From NCBI GenBank assembly GCA_020249265.1, contig JADCGA010000002.1:62001-126000 (forward strand): DNA of 64,000 nt. The letters are read 5' to 3'. This document shows, piece after piece, positions 37,265-45,945 of the stretch; position 1 is the first letter of the stretch; every line of letters begins with the position of its first letter. The position numbers and the translations under genes are program-made. A model generated the notes under the pieces. The model searched no databases and was not told the DNA's origin. It worked only from the letters and a program-made list of their open reading frames with translations. This DNA comes from Roseomonas sp. (GTDB lineage Bacteria; Pseudomonadota; Alphaproteobacteria; Acetobacterales; Acetobacteraceae).

Positions 37265-37519
37265 CTATATCGCAACAGGGTTGATGCCACTCAGTTTGGC
37301 TGAGAGCATGGCTTCTTTACAATTGCCCGGCAGCGCTCCCGCCAAGCTGCGCGCAATATGATCCCGCACTTTGTCCTCCACCCAATGTGGATGAGCGCCA
37401 TAGCCCAGCATGTCGCCAAGATAGATGATGCGATCAGTCCGCTGGTCGGCCAGATGCGCTAGGCAAGCTTCCATTGCCTGTCGATTGGCATGGCTATCGG
37501 CTAGCATCGCGAAGCGCAT
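37265..37519 (-). pseudogene. Truncated metallophosphoesterase
   Basis: The 84-residue frame begins like a calcineurin-type phosphoesterase: MRFAMLADSHANRQAMEACL holds the DxH motif and RIIYLGDMLGYGAHPHWVED the GD motif. The third motif should be GNHD but reads GNCK. The frame stops just after SGINPVAI, where full-length relatives continue for more than 100 residues. The stop abuts the low-GC insert. Loss of the C-terminal metal ligands means that it cannot be an intact enzyme. Confidence 0.72.
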
Positions 37520-37602
37520 ACTCCCCCGTGATCATGGCACACTGTGCGCCGCGGCGTTGATTTTTAGCATGACAGGAAAGCGAGTGCCTGTCTCGCGTGG
37601 GA

Positions 37603-38367
37603 TCAAGCGGCGAGGAATTCTTTCAACGCAGCCAAAGAACCCTCAGGATTTTCCGCATGCAGCCAATGGCCGGCGCGGGGGATGCTGGCAAAACTGATGC
37701 GCGGAAATAGCGCGCGAAACGCTGGGTGGTCTTCGGTGCGGATATAGGGCGAAAGCGCGCCGGCCATGGCCAGTGCCGGGCCTTCGAACCGCGCGCTGGG
37801 AGGGGGCGCGAAATCCTCAATCTCTGGCAGGGCGGCGGCGATCTCCGCAAGGCCAATGCGCCAGCTTGGCGGCGCCGTTTCAAAGCGCAGATTCTGCAAC
37901 AGAAAACTGCGGATGGGCGCTTCCGGCACGGCGCTCCGCAGCGCCTGATCCGCTTCCTGGCGCGTGAGGCCGGCATGGAGCGGCAGCGCTTGCATCGCGG
38001 CCACCACGGCGCGGAGTGCCGGCGGATAGGGGCGCGGGGCGATATCGGCGATGATCAGGCGCGACACCAATTCTGGCCGCATGAGCGCCAACATCATTGC
38101 GGCCTTGCCGCCCATGGAATGGCCCAGCACCACGGCGCGTTCAATGCCAAGCGTGGCAAGGGTTTCGGCGACATCGGCCGCTTGCGCGGCGTAGTCCATG
38201 CCTGGGGCATGGGGAGATGCACCGTGATTGCGCAAATCCAGCGCCACCACGCGGTAGTCGGTCGAGAGCACCTTCTGCACCGCGCCCCAATTGCGCGCCG
38301 AACCGAAAAGCCCATGCAGCAGCACCAAGGGCGGCCCCTGCCCTGCTTCCATGACATTCAGCAGCAT
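37603..38367 (-). CDS. Alpha/beta hydrolase, YbfF-esterase-like
   Basis: The 254-residue protein has the oxyanion motif LLHGLFGS (16-23), the nucleophile elbow GHSMGG (Ser84) and a C-terminal His in RAGHWLHAENP. Its plan (LLHGLFGSARNW, then LDLRNHGASPH) matches YbfF and mitochondrial ABHD11-type esterases. The physiological substrate is unknown. It has no signal peptide. The EamA exporter gene ends in the base before this ATG, so the two are probably co-transcribed. Confidence 0.9.
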   Translation of the reverse strand: MLLNVMEAGQGPPLVLLHGLFGSARNWGAVQKVLSTDYRVVALDLRNHGASPHAPGMDYAAQAADVAETLATLGIERAVVLGHSMGGKAAMMLALMRPELVSRLIIADIAPRPYPPALRAVVAAMQALPLHAGLTRQEADQALRSAVPEAPIRSFLLQNLRFETAPPSWRIGLAEIAAALPEIEDFAPPPSARFEGPALAMAGALSPYIRTEDHPAFRALFPRISFASIPRAGHWLHAENPEGSLAALKEFLAA

Positions 38368-39225
38368 CTATTCCGCCGCTGCCATGATGACCGAGCCCAC
38401 AATCAAGCCGCCGCCGAGCATCATATCCCAGCCAAAGGCCTCACCCAGCCAAAGGGTGGAAACAAACACCCCAAAGGCCGGCACCAATAGAAACGCGACG
38501 GAAGCGACCGCGCCGGGCAGGCGCCGCCCGACCTCCACCACGCACCAGGTGCCGATGGGGGCGACGATAAGGCCAATGTAAAGCATGAAGGGCCAGGAAG
38601 CCGGGCCAATGCCGCCATTCGGTTCCAGCACCAATGCGAAGGGCGCGATGACCAGGGCGCCCGTAGTGAAGGCCCAGGGCAGTAAATCAAACATTGGGGA
38701 TTTCGCCGGGAAGCGACGCGTGACGATGATGGCGATGCTCCACAGCAGTGCGGCCAGGATCAGCATGGCATGGCCCAGCACCTGATCCCGCGATGACCAA
38801 TCCACCGCCCAGGGGCCGGCCAAAACCAGAATGCCAGCAAGCCCAAGCAGCGCCGCCAGCCAGCGCCGGGCAGAGACTTTCTCACCCATCACCAGCATGG
38901 ACAGCGGAATGAGCCAATAGGTCACGACGGCGGAGATAATGGCCGTGCGGCCTGCTTCCACCATCGCCACGGCTGCATGGGCCAGCACAAAGAATCCGCC
39001 GAGTTGCAAGAGCCCAACAGCAAAAACAGTGGGCAGATCTTGGCGCAGTGGTTTGTGAAAGCGCCGCAGCACGATCAACAATAAGGAAGCGACCAGCGTT
39101 GCCAGCGCCGCGCGCCCAAAGCCGAACCACATGGGCGTGGCATCCGCCAAAGCTGCCTTGGTGATCGGCCAAGCGCCGCCAAAGAGAAGAATGGCGACCA
39201 AAAGAAGATGCAGCGATGATTTCAT
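38368..39225 (-). CDS. DMT-family transporter (EamA domains)
   Basis: From the ATG at 39225 the protein has 285 residues with about ten hydrophobic helices in two EamA repeats. The first repeat opens LLLVAILLFGGAWPITKAAL and contains SAVVTYWLIPLSMLVMGEKV. The second has PSWP-like loops and VASVAFLLVPAFGVFVSTLW with LGE. The family exports amino acids and metabolites. It lies directly upstream of the alpha/beta hydrolase gene with no gap. Three extra in-frame starts upstream look non-coding. Confidence 0.9.
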   Translation of the reverse strand: MKSSLHLLLVAILLFGGAWPITKAALADATPMWFGFGRAALATLVASLLLIVLRRFHKPLRQDLPTVFAVGLLQLGGFFVLAHAAVAMVEAGRTAIISAVVTYWLIPLSMLVMGEKVSARRWLAALLGLAGILVLAGPWAVDWSSRDQVLGHAMLILAALLWSIAIIVTRRFPAKSPMFDLLPWAFTTGALVIAPFALVLEPNGGIGPASWPFMLYIGLIVAPIGTWCVVEVGRRLPGAVASVAFLLVPAFGVFVSTLWLGEAFGWDMMLGGGLIVGSVIMAAAE

Positions 39226-39349
39226 CGCGTTATGGCGTGCCCCCAAGCGCTAGTCCCTGAGCGATTTCGCCAAAGACGCGAATCACTCAAGGCCATTCAA
39301 GCCTATCTGTTACAAAATAGAAAATGGCAATTTTTTGTCAGTGCCGCGC

Positions 39350-39535
39350 CTAACCATTTGTTGTCCAGCGCCTGGGGCCATGGCCTGGCAGAAAACCACG
39401 TCGCAACAGCAACATCAGCGCCCCGGCGAGGAACAGCACCGCGGCCCCAGCCGTCAGCGCCCTGCCCGCCCCGCGCGGTTGACGCCACAACAGCAGGGCG
39501 CAGAACAGCGCGGCAAGCAGCAGCAGATAGAACAA
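39350..39535 (-). CDS. Small two-helix membrane protein
   Basis: A TTG start at 39535 gives 61 residues: helix one MFYLLLLAALFCALLLW, a basic loop RQPRGAGR, then helix two ALTAGAAVLFLAGALMLLLR and a basic tail. It starts nine bases after the quinone oxidoreductase stop, so it could be translated from the same mRNA. No family is recognised. The hydrophobic pattern and tight spacing support it, but the TTG start has no clear Shine-Dalgarno sequence. Confidence 0.5.
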   Translation of the reverse strand: MFYLLLLAALFCALLLWRQPRGAGRALTAGAAVLFLAGALMLLLRRGFLPGHGPRRWTTNG

Positions 39536-39544
39536 GTGCCGCGC

Positions 39545-40549
39545 CTAATCTGCCACCTTCAGCATGATCTTGCCGATATGTGCGCTGCTTTCCATCAGGC
39601 GATGCGCCGCCGCCGCTTCTGCCAGTGGGAAGGTCTGAAAAATGCGCGGCCCCGCCTTGCCCGCTTCCAGCATCGGCCAGACTTTGCTGGCGAGCGCTGC
39701 CGCGATTTCCCCCTTCTCCGCCGTGGTGCGGGGGCGCATGGTGCTGCCGGTGACCGTCAGGCGCTTGACCATGATCGGGCGCAGATCAGCTTCCGTCTTG
39801 AAGCCGCCGAGGAAGGCAATGATCACCAGGCGGCCATCGCGCGCCAGGCTTTTGAGGTTCCGCGCAAAGTAGTCGGCGCCGACCATATCCAGAATGACAT
39901 CCACGCCCTTGCCATCCGTCAGGCGTTTTACTTCTTCCGCGAAATCCTGCGTGCGATAGTCAATCGCGGCATCGGCGCCCAGTTCCAGACAGGCGGCGCA
40001 TTTCGTCGCATTCCCGGCGGTGGTGATCACGCGCGCCCCGAAGGCCTTGGCCAATTGAATGGCAGTGAAGCCAATACCGGAAGTGCCGCCATGGATCAGC
40101 ACTGCCTCGCCAGCTGTAAGCCGCCCATGGCCAAACAGATTGGCCCAGACGGTGAAATAGGTCTCAGGCAGGGCAGCGGCGTGCAGCGCATCATAGCCCT
40201 TCGGCCAGGGCAGGGTTTGCGCTTCGGGGGCGGCGCAATATTCGGCATAGGCGCCGCCATTGGTCAGCGCGCAAACGCGGTCCCCCACACGATAGCGCGT
40301 GACGGCCGCCCCCAGCGCGACAACCTCGCCAGCGCATTCCAGGCCGATAATGGGCGAGGCGCCGGGCGGTGGCGGGTAGCTGCCTTCGCGCTGCGCCACA
40401 TCCGGGCGATTGACGCCTGTCGCCATGACGCGGATCAGCACCTCATCCGCTGCCGGTATCGGCGGGGCGGTTTGCGCCGGCACCAGAACCTCAGGCCCGC
40501 CGCCCTTGCCATGGTCAATGAAAGTCATCGAAGCGGGCAGATTGGTCAT
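39545..40549 (-). CDS. NADPH:quinone oxidoreductase / zinc-free MDR enzyme
   Basis: The 334-residue protein belongs to the medium-chain reductase family. It has an N-terminal GroES-like fold ([20 protein letters not shown]), [12 protein letters not shown] and the Rossmann segment [20 protein letters not shown]. It lacks the catalytic zinc cysteines of alcohol dehydrogenases. The pattern matches the PIG3/quinone oxidoreductase branch. It reduces quinones or enones with NADPH in the cytosol. A Bug receptor gene lies 65 bases upstream, and the small membrane protein follows. Confidence 0.9.
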   Translation of the reverse strand: MTNLPASMTFIDHGKGGGPEVLVPAQTAPPIPAADEVLIRVMATGVNRPDVAQREGSYPPPPGASPIIGLECAGEVVALGAAVTRYRVGDRVCALTNGGAYAEYCAAPEAQTLPWPKGYDALHAAALPETYFTVWANLFGHGRLTAGEAVLIHGGTSGIGFTAIQLAKAFGARVITTAGNATKCAACLELGADAAIDYRTQDFAEEVKRLTDGKGVDVILDMVGADYFARNLKSLARDGRLVIIAFLGGFKTEADLRPIMVKRLTVTGSTMRPRTTAEKGEIAAALASKVWPMLEAGKAGPRIFQTFPLAEAAAAHRLMESSAHIGKIMLKVAD

Positions 40550-40614
40550 GGCGGTGGCCTTTCAGTGGCAGCAGATATGAAGCGGGCGAAGGCTGAGCCC
40601 TCGCCCGCAGAAGA

Positions 40615-41592
40615 TCAATTCGGCTTGATGCCGGCGGCGCGGATGATGGGTTCCCACTTCGCCATTTCAGCGGCGAGGAAGCGCGCCGCACTTTCTGGCG
40701 TGCTGTTGGTGGTGACGTCCATCGTCAGATCGGAAAGCCTGTTCTTCACCGAATCCTGCGACAGGGCGCGGTTGAAGGCAGCATTGATAGCCTGCACCGT
40801 CGCGGCAGGTGTCCCTGAAGGCACCAGCGCCATGTGCCACGTATAGGCCTCATACCCCGCAACGCCGCCTTCGATGAAGGTCGGCAGGTCGCGCGCATAG
40901 GGCATGCGTTCCTTGGTGCTGATCGCAAGCGCCCGCAACTCGCCGCGCTGCATGTAAGGCAGCGCCGCCGCTGCGACATCCAGCATGATCGGAATACGCC
41001 CGGAAAGCACTTCCGGCATGGCGGCGGATGACCCGCGGAAGGGGATGTGATTGGCCTTAAGCCCGCCCGCCATATGCAGGAACAGCTCACTCGCCAAATG
41101 CACCGCGCCGCCATTGCCGCTGGACGCGTAATCATACTTGCCGGGATTCTTGCGCAGCAGGTCAATCAGCTCCGGCAGGGTGCGCGCGGGCAAATCCTTA
41201 TTCACCAGCATGATCATCGGGATTTGACCGATATAGGTTGTCGGCGTGAAATCCGCGACCGGATCAAAGGGCAAGCGGTCAAACAGCGCACGCAGGCAGG
41301 CATGGGCGATGGTTGTGTAGAGAATGGTCTGGCCATCCTTTGGCGCCTTGCTAACCAGATCCGTACCGATCACCACGCCCGAGCCAGTGCGGTTTTCCAC
41401 CACCAGGCGCGCGGGCAGGAATTTGGACATTTCATCCGCAAGCAAACGCGCTGGAATATCCGTGGGGCCGCCGGCGGCGAAGGGCACAATCAGCCTTCCC
41501 GGGCCAGAGGGCCAGGCTTGCGCCAGGGCGGGCTTGGCAAAAGGGGTCAGCGCGGCGGCGCCAGCAAGACCCAGAATATCACGACGTTGCAT
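40615..41592 (-). CDS. Bug/TctC-family periplasmic receptor
   Basis: The ATG at 41592 gives 325 residues beginning with a Tat-type signal MQRRDILGLAGAAAL and ending the leader at ALAQ. The mature part has WPSGPGRLIVPFAAGGPTDI and ENRTGSGVVIGTDLVSKAP. It follows the CaiB-type CoA transferase and acyl-CoA dehydrogenase genes on the same strand (77 bases after the former). A carboxylate that is activated to a CoA ester is therefore a plausible ligand. No TctAB genes are present. Confidence 0.9.
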   Translation of the reverse strand: MQRRDILGLAGAAALTPFAKPALAQAWPSGPGRLIVPFAAGGPTDIPARLLADEMSKFLPARLVVENRTGSGVVIGTDLVSKAPKDGQTILYTTIAHACLRALFDRLPFDPVADFTPTTYIGQIPMIMLVNKDLPARTLPELIDLLRKNPGKYDYASSGNGGAVHLASELFLHMAGGLKANHIPFRGSSAAMPEVLSGRIPIMLDVAAAALPYMQRGELRALAISTKERMPYARDLPTFIEGGVAGYEAYTWHMALVPSGTPAATVQAINAAFNRALSQDSVKNRLSDLTMDVTTNSTPESAARFLAAEMAKWEPIIRAAGIKPN

Positions 41593-41669
41593 GGAAAATA
41601 CTCCCCGTTGACATGAAACTGTCATTGAAATTGGCGCGCGGGAAGGCAGCTTCCAGCCCCCGGCGCAAA

Positions 41670-42797
41670 TCAGCCGCCAAATTCCGCGCGGATCGCCGCC
41701 GAATGCTCCCCAAGCCGCGGCACAGCCCCCAGGCTGCGCGCCCCATCAGAGAGCTTCGCCGGCGGCGCGCCGATCTTGATCGGGCCCTTTTCCGTTTCCA
41801 CCGTTACGCGCCTGAGCGCTGGATGGTCGCGCAAGCCGCCGCAATCATTGATGAAGCCAAAGGCTGTATTGGCACGGCGGAGCTTGGCGGCGCATTCATC
41901 GCGCGTCAGCGCGGCGAATACCTTCCCGATATGCCCATCCACCAAAGGGCGATTGGCGACGCGTTCATTATTGACGCGGAACCCCTCACGTTCAGGCAGA
42001 TCAGGCTCATCCAGGAAATGGGTGCAGAAGCCGGCCCATTCACGCTCATTCTGGATGGCAATGAGCACATCGGCGCCATCCTTAGTGGTAAAGGCGCCAT
42101 AGGGGCAGATGGAAGGATGCGCCATGCCGATGCGCGGCGGATTCTTGCCAGTGCCTTCATATTGCAGCAGCGGCACCGTCATCCAATCCGCCATGCCGTC
42201 AAACAAGGAAACCGCGATGCCCTTACCCTTGCCGGTGATGCCGCGATCAATCAGCGCTTCCAAAACCGCCGCATAGGCATGCATGCCGCAGGCGATATCA
42301 CAGGCGGAAACACCCACGCGCCCAGGGCCTTCCGCGCGGCCAGTCACATAAGCGAGGCCAGTTTCTGCCTGCACCAGAAGGTCATAGGCCTTCATGGCGG
42401 CGTATTCGCCTTCCTCGCCATAACCCGAAATATCAACGGTAATCAGGCGCGGATGCTTGGCACGCAGTTCAGCCGAGCCAAAGCCAGCCCGCGCTATGGC
42501 GCCAGGTGCAAGGTTCTGGATGAAGATATCGGCCTTGGCGATCAGCGCATCAAGCAACGCCTTGTCGTCCGGCTTTTTGATATCAAGGCACAGGCTTTCC
42601 TTGCCGCGATTGAGCCAGATGAAATAGCTGGATTGCCCATTCGCCACCGCATCATAGGCGCGGGCGAAATCACCTTCCTGCCGTTCGATCTTGATGACGC
42701 GCGCCCCGGCATCGGCAAGCCGGGAAGCGCAATATGGGGCGGCCACGGCCTGTTCCATCGAAACGACGAACAGGCCCTTCAAAGGCTGAGAGGCCAT
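41670..42797 (-). CDS. Family III CoA-transferase (CaiB/Frc type)
   Basis: The 375-residue protein has the family opening ASRLADAGARVIKIE, the cofactor region NRGKESLCLDIKK and Asp139 in KAYDLLVQAETGL, the catalytic Asp that forms a mixed anhydride. It moves CoA between organic acids in the cytosol. Its ATG overlaps the stop of the acyl-CoA dehydrogenase gene by one base (TGATG), so the two enzymes are likely made together. The pair suggests a route that activates a carboxylic acid and desaturates it. The acid is unknown. Confidence 0.92.
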   Translation of the reverse strand: MASQPLKGLFVVSMEQAVAAPYCASRLADAGARVIKIERQEGDFARAYDAVANGQSSYFIWLNRGKESLCLDIKKPDDKALLDALIAKADIFIQNLAPGAIARAGFGSAELRAKHPRLITVDISGYGEEGEYAAMKAYDLLVQAETGLAYVTGRAEGPGRVGVSACDIACGMHAYAAVLEALIDRGITGKGKGIAVSLFDGMADWMTVPLLQYEGTGKNPPRIGMAHPSICPYGAFTTKDGADVLIAIQNEREWAGFCTHFLDEPDLPEREGFRVNNERVANRPLVDGHIGKVFAALTRDECAAKLRRANTAFGFINDCGGLRDHPALRRVTVETEKGPIKIGAPPAKLSDGARSLGAVPRLGEHSAAIRAEFGG

Positions 42798-43963
42798 CAG
42801 TAAGACCGCGGCATCCCGAGCACATGCTCGCCCACATAACTCAGTACCAGATTGGTGCTGATCGGCGCCACTTGATAAAGCCGCGCTTCGCGGAATTTGC
42901 GCTCCACATCATATTCCTCGGCAAAGCCGAAGCCGCCATGGGTCTGAACGCAGGCTTCCGCCGCCGCCCAGGCCGCATCGGCGCCGAGCATCTTGCCCAT
43001 ATTGGCTTCCTCACCGCAGGGCAGGCCGGCTTCGAATTTCTCCAAGCCTTTCTGGATCAGTGCTTCGGCGGCGCGCATCTGGGCATAGGCCTTGGCGATT
43101 GGGAATTGCACGCCCTGATTCTGGCCGATCGGGCGGCCAAACAACACGCGCTGCTTCGAATAATCCACGGCCTTGTTGATGAACCATTTGGCATCGCCAA
43201 TGGTTTCCGCCGAAATTAGCAAGCGTTCGGCATTCATGCCATCCAGGATGTAGCGGAAGCCCTTGCCTTCCTGGCCGACCAGATTTTCCGCGGGCACTTC
43301 CATATTGTCGAAGAAGACCTCGCAGGAATTATGGTTCATCATGGTGCGGATTGGGCGAATGGTCAGGCCGTTCCCGAGCGCCTTTTTCATATCCACAATG
43401 AAAGTCGAAAGCCCATCGGTGCGCTTGGCCACCTGGTCGCGCGGCGTGGTGCGCGCCAGCAGCAGCATCAGATCGGAATGTTCCGCGCGGCTGGTCCAAA
43501 TCTTTTGGCCATTGACGATGTATTTGTCGCCCTGCTTTTGCGCGAAGGTGCGCAGGCTGGTGGTATCCGTGCCGCTGGTGGGCTCTGTCACACCAAAGGC
43601 TTGCAGGCGCAATTCGCCGGTGGCGATTTTCGGCAGATACTTCTGCTTCTGTTCGGGGCTGCCATGCTTCAGGATGGTGCCCATGATGTACATCTGCGCG
43701 TGGCAAGCAGCCGCATTGCAGCCCGTGGCGTGGATTTCTTCCAGAATCGCAGCGGCAGCAGAAAGCGGCAGGCCAGAGCCGCCATATTCTTCCGGGATCA
43801 GCGCGGCGAGCCAGCCGGCATCGGTCAGCGCCTTGACGAATTCGGTCGGGTAGCCGCGGCGAGTATCAAGCTCGCGCCAATACTCGCCTGGGAAGCGGGC
43901 GCAGAGCTTGCGCACTTCCTCACGGATTTCGGCATGGGCTTCCTGGGAATGATGCATATCCAT
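42797..43963 (-). CDS. Acyl-CoA dehydrogenase
   Basis: The ATG at 43963 gives 388 residues. The FAD-binding middle domain shows LQAFGVTEPTSGTDTTSLRT and DKYIVNGQKIWTSRAEH. The C-terminal helical domain shows GRPIGQNQGVQFPIAKAYAQ and THGGFGFAEEYDVER, the region that carries the acyl-CoA dehydrogenase base or its neighbours. It oxidises an acyl-CoA to the enoyl-CoA and passes electrons to ETF. It is co-translated with the CoA-transferase. Upstream in-frame codons run into a repeat element and look non-coding. Confidence 0.93.
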   Translation of the reverse strand: MDMHHSQEAHAEIREEVRKLCARFPGEYWRELDTRRGYPTEFVKALTDAGWLAALIPEEYGGSGLPLSAAAAILEEIHATGCNAAACHAQMYIMGTILKHGSPEQKQKYLPKIATGELRLQAFGVTEPTSGTDTTSLRTFAQKQGDKYIVNGQKIWTSRAEHSDLMLLLARTTPRDQVAKRTDGLSTFIVDMKKALGNGLTIRPIRTMMNHNSCEVFFDNMEVPAENLVGQEGKGFRYILDGMNAERLLISAETIGDAKWFINKAVDYSKQRVLFGRPIGQNQGVQFPIAKAYAQMRAAEALIQKGLEKFEAGLPCGEEANMGKMLGADAAWAAAEACVQTHGGFGFAEEYDVERKFREARLYQVAPISTNLVLSYVGEHVLGMPRSY

Positions 43964-43991
43964 TGTTTTTGCTCCGGTTTCGTCTCGGATT

Positions 43992-44096
43992 AGAGCATTT
44001 TCAAGCCAAGTGAAATCACTTGGCGGCTCGGAAAATGCGACCAAACAAAAGTTTAGTGCCGGTCTGCTGAGCGGACGCGAAGGGGACAGGCACTAA
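43992..44096. repeat. Dispersed-type palindromic intergenic element
   Basis: Two nested hairpins fill this gap. In the first, AGCATTTTC...GAAAATGC encloses CCAAGTGA/TCACTTGG (43994-44038). In the second, TTAGTGCC (44053-44060) pairs with GGCACTAA (44089-44096). The AGAGCATTTTC...GAAAATGCGACC frame resembles palindromic repeats scattered through many alphaproteobacterial genomes. Only one copy is in the window. It may also end the Bug-receptor transcript. Confidence 0.6.
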
Positions 44097-44133
44097 GGGC
44101 CGGCGGGGCACGCTTGCAAGATGATGGAGCGCT

Positions 44134-45120
44134 TCAATCCACGGTCGCGCCGGAACGCCGCACCACCTCCGCCCAGCGGGTGATGTCGCGCGCCATGGTG
44201 TCACGGAATTGCTCGGGCGTATTGGGCGCGGCGGGGGGCGTGATGGCCTGATCCTGCACCAGCCAATTCCGGAACTCGGGCGTCGCGATGATGCGGTTCA
44301 CCTCAGCATTCATGCGCCGCAGGATCGGGTCCGGCAGGCTGGCCGGGGCCAGAATCGCATACCAGGTGCTGGTATCCATGGGCGGCGTGCCGCAAGCCTC
44401 TGCGACTGTCGGCACATCCGGCAGGGCCGCGAGCCGCGCGGGGCTCATCACTGCCAGCGGGCGCACCTGACCTTGACGGATCGGCCCCATGGCGGCGCCG
44501 GATTGGTTGAAGAACAGGTCGGTATCGCCCGCGAGCAAGGACGCCATGGCGCCTGGCTGGCCGCGATAGGGCACATGCAAAAGATCCAGATTGGCCGCAA
44601 TGGCGAATTGCACACCGGCCAGATGGGTGGAGGCGCCATTGCCGGTTGAGCCATAGGAAACCGACTGCGGCCGCGCCCGCGCCGCTGCCAGCACCTGCGC
44701 GCAATTCTGGAATTGCGGGCGCTTTTCGGGACTCACGATCATGACATTGGGCACATCGCCGAGCAGCACTACAGGCGTGAAATCCCGCTGCACGTCAAAG
44801 GGCAGGTTTTTGTAGAGCGCAGCATTGATGGCGTGTGTGCCGGCGGTGCCGAAATAGAAGGTATAGCCATCGGGCCGCGACTTCGCGACGAAATCAGACC
44901 CGATATTGCCCCCTGCCCCGGTGCGGTTATCAACAACCACAGGCTGGCCCAAAGCGCGGGAAAGCGGTTCCGCCAGGCGCCGCGCATAAATATCCGTGCC
45001 AGCGCCATTGGGGAATCCGCCCATCAACGTGATTGGGCGGCTGGGCCAGGCATCGCCCTGCGCCAGAGCGGGGGCGGCAATGACGGAAGCAAGCAAGGCG
45101 GCAATCAGGCTGCGGCGCAT
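44134..45120 (-). CDS. Bug/TctC-family periplasmic receptor
   Basis: The ATG at 45120 gives 328 residues with a Sec-type signal (RRSLIAALLASVIAAPALAQ). The mature start WPSRPITLMGGFPNGAGTDI and DNRTGAGGNIGSDFVAKSRP fit the family. It has four cysteines, two of which (NCAQV and EACGT) could form the disulfide seen in some Bug proteins. It faces away from the racemase-like gene (55 bases apart), so the two share a promoter region. The ligand is unknown and no TctAB genes are near. Confidence 0.9.
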   Translation of the reverse strand: MRRSLIAALLASVIAAPALAQGDAWPSRPITLMGGFPNGAGTDIYARRLAEPLSRALGQPVVVDNRTGAGGNIGSDFVAKSRPDGYTFYFGTAGTHAINAALYKNLPFDVQRDFTPVVLLGDVPNVMIVSPEKRPQFQNCAQVLAAARARPQSVSYGSTGNGASTHLAGVQFAIAANLDLLHVPYRGQPGAMASLLAGDTDLFFNQSGAAMGPIRQGQVRPLAVMSPARLAALPDVPTVAEACGTPPMDTSTWYAILAPASLPDPILRRMNAEVNRIIATPEFRNWLVQDQAITPPAAPNTPEQFRDTMARDITRWAEVVRRSGATVD

Positions 45121-45175
45121 GGTTTGTGGCTCCTTGGGATTGTTGCGCGGCAATCTAGCCGCTTAAGCTTGCCGG

Positions 45176-45916
45176 ATGAACACCCAAAAAACCGGGCTGC
45201 GCATCGCACGCGGCGGCAAATCCATCTATGGCGCGCCGCTTGGCATTCTGATGCTGGAAGCGCGCTTTCCCCGTATTCCCGGCGATATGGGCAATGGCGA
45301 GACTTGGCCCTTCCCCGTGCTGTTTCGCGTGGTGCGCGGCGCGACGCCGGAAAAGGTCGTGCTGCTGGGCGCCAAGGGGCTTTTGCCGGATTTCATCGCC
45401 GCCGCTGAGGAGCTGGTGCATCTGGGCGCCGAGGCGATCACCACCAATTGCGGCTTCCTTTCCCTGTTCCAGCGCGAATTGGCCGAAGCGGTGCAGGTGC
45501 CGGTAGCCACATCGTCGCTGATGCAGGTGCCTTGGGTGCAGGCAACGCTACCGCCTGGCAAGCGTGTTGGCGTGATTACGGTCAGCAAGCAAAGCCTAAC
45601 GCCCGCGCATTTGGATGCCGCCGGTGTGCCGCGAGATATCCCCTGTGTCGGCACGGAAGGCGGGCGGGAGTTTTTCCGCGTGCTGATCCGCGCCGATCAC
45701 CAGGATATGGATGTTGACCTCGCGACGCAGGATATCCTGGATGCGGGGCGGGAATTGGTCGCGCGCCACCCTGAGGTGGGGGCGATTGTGCTGGAATGCA
45801 CGAATATGCCGCCCTATGCGGCGGCCTTGCGGGATGCGCTTGGCCTGCCGGTTTACGACATCTATTCCATGATCACCTGGTTCCATGTCGGCATCAGGCC
45901 GCGGCGTTTCGGTTGA
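45176..45916 (+). CDS. Aspartate/glutamate racemase superfamily protein
   Basis: The 246-residue protein shows the two-cysteine pattern of this superfamily: Cys92 in TTNCGF and Cys208 in LECTNMPPY. Both serve as acid/base in racemases such as hydantoin, Asp and Glu racemase and in arylmalonate decarboxylase. GVITVSKQSLT is the second half-domain entry. It has no signal peptide. It is divergent from the adjacent Bug receptor gene. Its substrate is unknown. The best guess is an amino acid or hydantoin racemase; the ATG lacks a clear Shine-Dalgarno sequence. Confidence 0.83.
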   Translation: MNTQKTGLRIARGGKSIYGAPLGILMLEARFPRIPGDMGNGETWPFPVLFRVVRGATPEKVVLLGAKGLLPDFIAAAEELVHLGAEAITTNCGFLSLFQRELAEAVQVPVATSSLMQVPWVQATLPPGKRVGVITVSKQSLTPAHLDAAGVPRDIPCVGTEGGREFFRVLIRADHQDMDVDLATQDILDAGRELVARHPEVGAIVLECTNMPPYAAALRDALGLPVYDIYSMITWFHVGIRPRRFG

Positions 45917-45945
45917 GCCCGCCTTCGGGGCTTTGGTTCATGTCA

